Below, one piece after another: positions 6,448 to 7,414 of a DNA stretch of 7,414 bases. Made by a program: the position numbers and the translations under genes. Position 1 is the first letter of the stretch. Every line of letters starts with the position of its first letter. The stretch spans positions 1 through 7,414 of the forward strand of contig JAHDFG010000074.1 of the NCBI GenBank assembly GCA_020628265.1, given 5' to 3'. Source of the stretch: Pseudooctadecabacter sp. (GTDB lineage: Bacteria > Pseudomonadota > Alphaproteobacteria > Rhodobacterales > Rhodobacteraceae). The notes under the pieces are model-generated. The model was not told the DNA's origin, did no database searches, and worked only from the letters and a program-made list of their open reading frames with translations.

Positions 6448-7414
6448 TCTGCATCTCCCGTCAGTTCCAGCGGCGCAGGTGCCACGGTCAAATCGTCAGT
6501 CCGCAGGGTCGTCGTCGGGCGGGCAAGGCGGTTGCGCACCACCCAGCAAAGCCGGTTCTCGGCCCGCGTGATCGCCACATAGGCCAGCCGTTTCCACAGC
6601 GGCTGGCCGGCTTCGACGCGCCCCATACGCGATGCGGCGTAGATATCCGGCGCAAAGACCTGCACCGTGTCCCACTGCGACCCTTGCGCCTTGTGAATGG
6701 TCACCGCCGCCCCGTGCAGGAACGTGGCCCCCATCCGTGCTGCGAAGGGGATGAACGGTTCCTCGTCTCCTTCATGTTCGATTTTCACGATCGAGGCGGC
6801 GCTCACCTGCGGGTCCTCGGCACCCATGACGTGCAAACGGCTGAAGCCCGGCTTTCGCCCTGGCCCCAGATAGATGACCTGCGCCCCTTTGATGAGGCCA
6901 CGCGCCTCAAGATCGAGGCGCTTCTTGCGGTGCTTCATCGGAAGCTCGATCCCGTCACAGATCAGCGGCTCCCCTTCCAGCAATTCATCCTCGGGCGCGC
7001 CAAAGGCCGCGCGGAAGGCATGGATCAGTTTGATCCGTGTGGCGTTGCGCCAGACCAGACAGGGCGAGCGCGCCATCAGGTCGCTTTCCACCCGCTGGGC
7101 AAGGACCACACGTTCATCCTTTGCGGCAGCCTCGCCCACCAGCTTTTCGAAGTGGTAAAAATCAATCTGCGGATCGGCCAACGCGTGCGCCAGATCAAGG
7201 ATGGGGTTGTCCGCTGTTTGCCGGTGCACGCGGCTCAGTTCCAGTTTGCGGGGGGCTGGGAGTGTATCGAACACCATCTGTCCGCCTTCGGCCTTCACAG
7301 GGGGCAACTGGGCGGGGTCGCCGAACAGAACCAGTGTCGGGAAGATCTCTTGCAGGTCCTCGAACTGCTTGGCGTCCAACATGGAGCTTTCATCAACGAA
7401 CCCGATGTCCAGCG
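6444..7414 (-). CDS. RecD/Dda-like superfamily 1B ATP-dependent DNA helicase (N-terminus outside window)
   Basis: The frame is open to the window edge on the minus strand, giving 322 visible residues and no start; an internal ATG at 7382 is not the real start, since upstream codons encode FVDESSMLD, the Walker B (motif II). Motif III is GDPAQLPPV (fragment residues 31-39), followed by LSRVHRQ (about 59-65), the motif IV-like Arg region. Motif V is TIHKAQGSQWDTV (238-250) and motif VI is YVAITRAENRL (278-288), the UvrD_C_2 type ending. The Walker A and motif Ia must lie beyond 7414. The stretch between motifs IV and V contains a beta-rich segment (about 146-235) where RecD-type helicases have an SH3-like insert. 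Expected role is ATP-driven DNA unwinding in replication or repair, probably 5' to 3' by family. There is no sign of RecB or RecC partners here; RecD-like proteins of this short kind normally act without them. Confidence 0.92.
   Translation of the reverse strand, partial: LDIGFVDESSMLDAKQFEDLQEIFPTLVLFGDPAQLPPVKAEGGQMVFDTLPAPRKLELSRVHRQTADNPILDLAHALADPQIDFYHFEKLVGEAAAKDERVVLAQRVESDLMARSPCLVWRNATRIKLIHAFRAAFGAPEDELLEGEPLICDGIELPMKHRKKRLDLEARGLIKGAQVIYLGPGRKPGFSRLHVMGAEDPQVSAASIVKIEHEGDEEPFIPFAARMGATFLHGAAVTIHKAQGSQWDTVQVFAPDIYAASRMGRVEAGQPLWKRLAYVAITRAENRLCWVVRNRLARPTTTLRTDDLTVAPAPLELTGDAE
6455..6459 (-). promoter_or_regulatory. Ribosome binding site of the SDR gene, inside the helicase coding region
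   Basis: On the minus strand GGGAG sits 7 nt before the SDR ATG (6447-6445) and within the last codons of the helicase. It supports the chosen SDR start and, with the ATGA overlap, translation by re-initiation or coupling. Confidence 0.6.

Noticed and set aside
7380..7382. ATG at 7382 as the helicase start
   Set aside because: The upstream codons encode the Walker B motif FVDESSMLD, so the gene continues beyond the window edge and this Met is internal.
1..7414. Mobile element, CRISPR, toxin-antitoxin or defence system
   Set aside because: No transposase, integrase, direct repeat array, tRNA or small paired genes are visible. The helicase is of a chromosomal RecD-like type with no nuclease or defence neighbours in view.

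Overview
The window is a dense, GC-rich, almost fully coding stretch of a bacterial chromosome. Protein content points to an alphaproteobacterium, most likely of the Rhodobacteraceae (Roseobacter-type). The clues are a TIGR02186/Alph_Pro_TM protein (a family essentially confined to alphaproteobacteria) next to a TauE/SafE permease, a BMP-type nucleoside ABC importer linked to a purine nucleoside phosphorylase, and a short RecD-like helicase beside an SDR enzyme. The taxon is inferred from family knowledge and was not tested by search.

Positions 1-3940, plus strand: the distal part of a nucleoside uptake and salvage operon. It holds the C-terminal half of a double-domain ATPase (5' end outside the window), two inner-membrane permeases, and a trimeric-type purine nucleoside phosphorylase. 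Junctions are tight (1-nt overlap, 3-nt gap, 17-nt overlap), so the four genes are probably one transcript. The importer would bring in nucleosides and the phosphorylase would split purine nucleosides into base and ribose-1-phosphate. The substrate-binding lipoprotein expected for this family is not in the window.

Positions 3941-4030: a 90-nt intergenic gap, the only real non-coding stretch. It has a modest hairpin, a weak promoter candidate and the ribosome binding site of the next gene.

Positions 4031-5715, plus strand: a TauE/SafE-family membrane permease and, overlapping it by one base, a secreted and membrane-anchored TIGR02186 protein of unknown function. The two probably act together.

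Positions 5719-7414, minus strand: a second operon converging on the first, with only 3 nt between the stop codons. Its visible part is the C-terminal two thirds of a superfamily 1B (RecD/Dda-like) DNA helicase, then a short-chain dehydrogenase/reductase whose start overlaps the helicase stop by 4 nt (ATGA).

I see no RNA genes, insertion sequences, CRISPR arrays, phage genes or defence genes. The region looks like ordinary core or housekeeping chromosome. The points most worth following are the unstudied TauE-TIGR02186 pair and an apparent extra two-helix block in the second permease.
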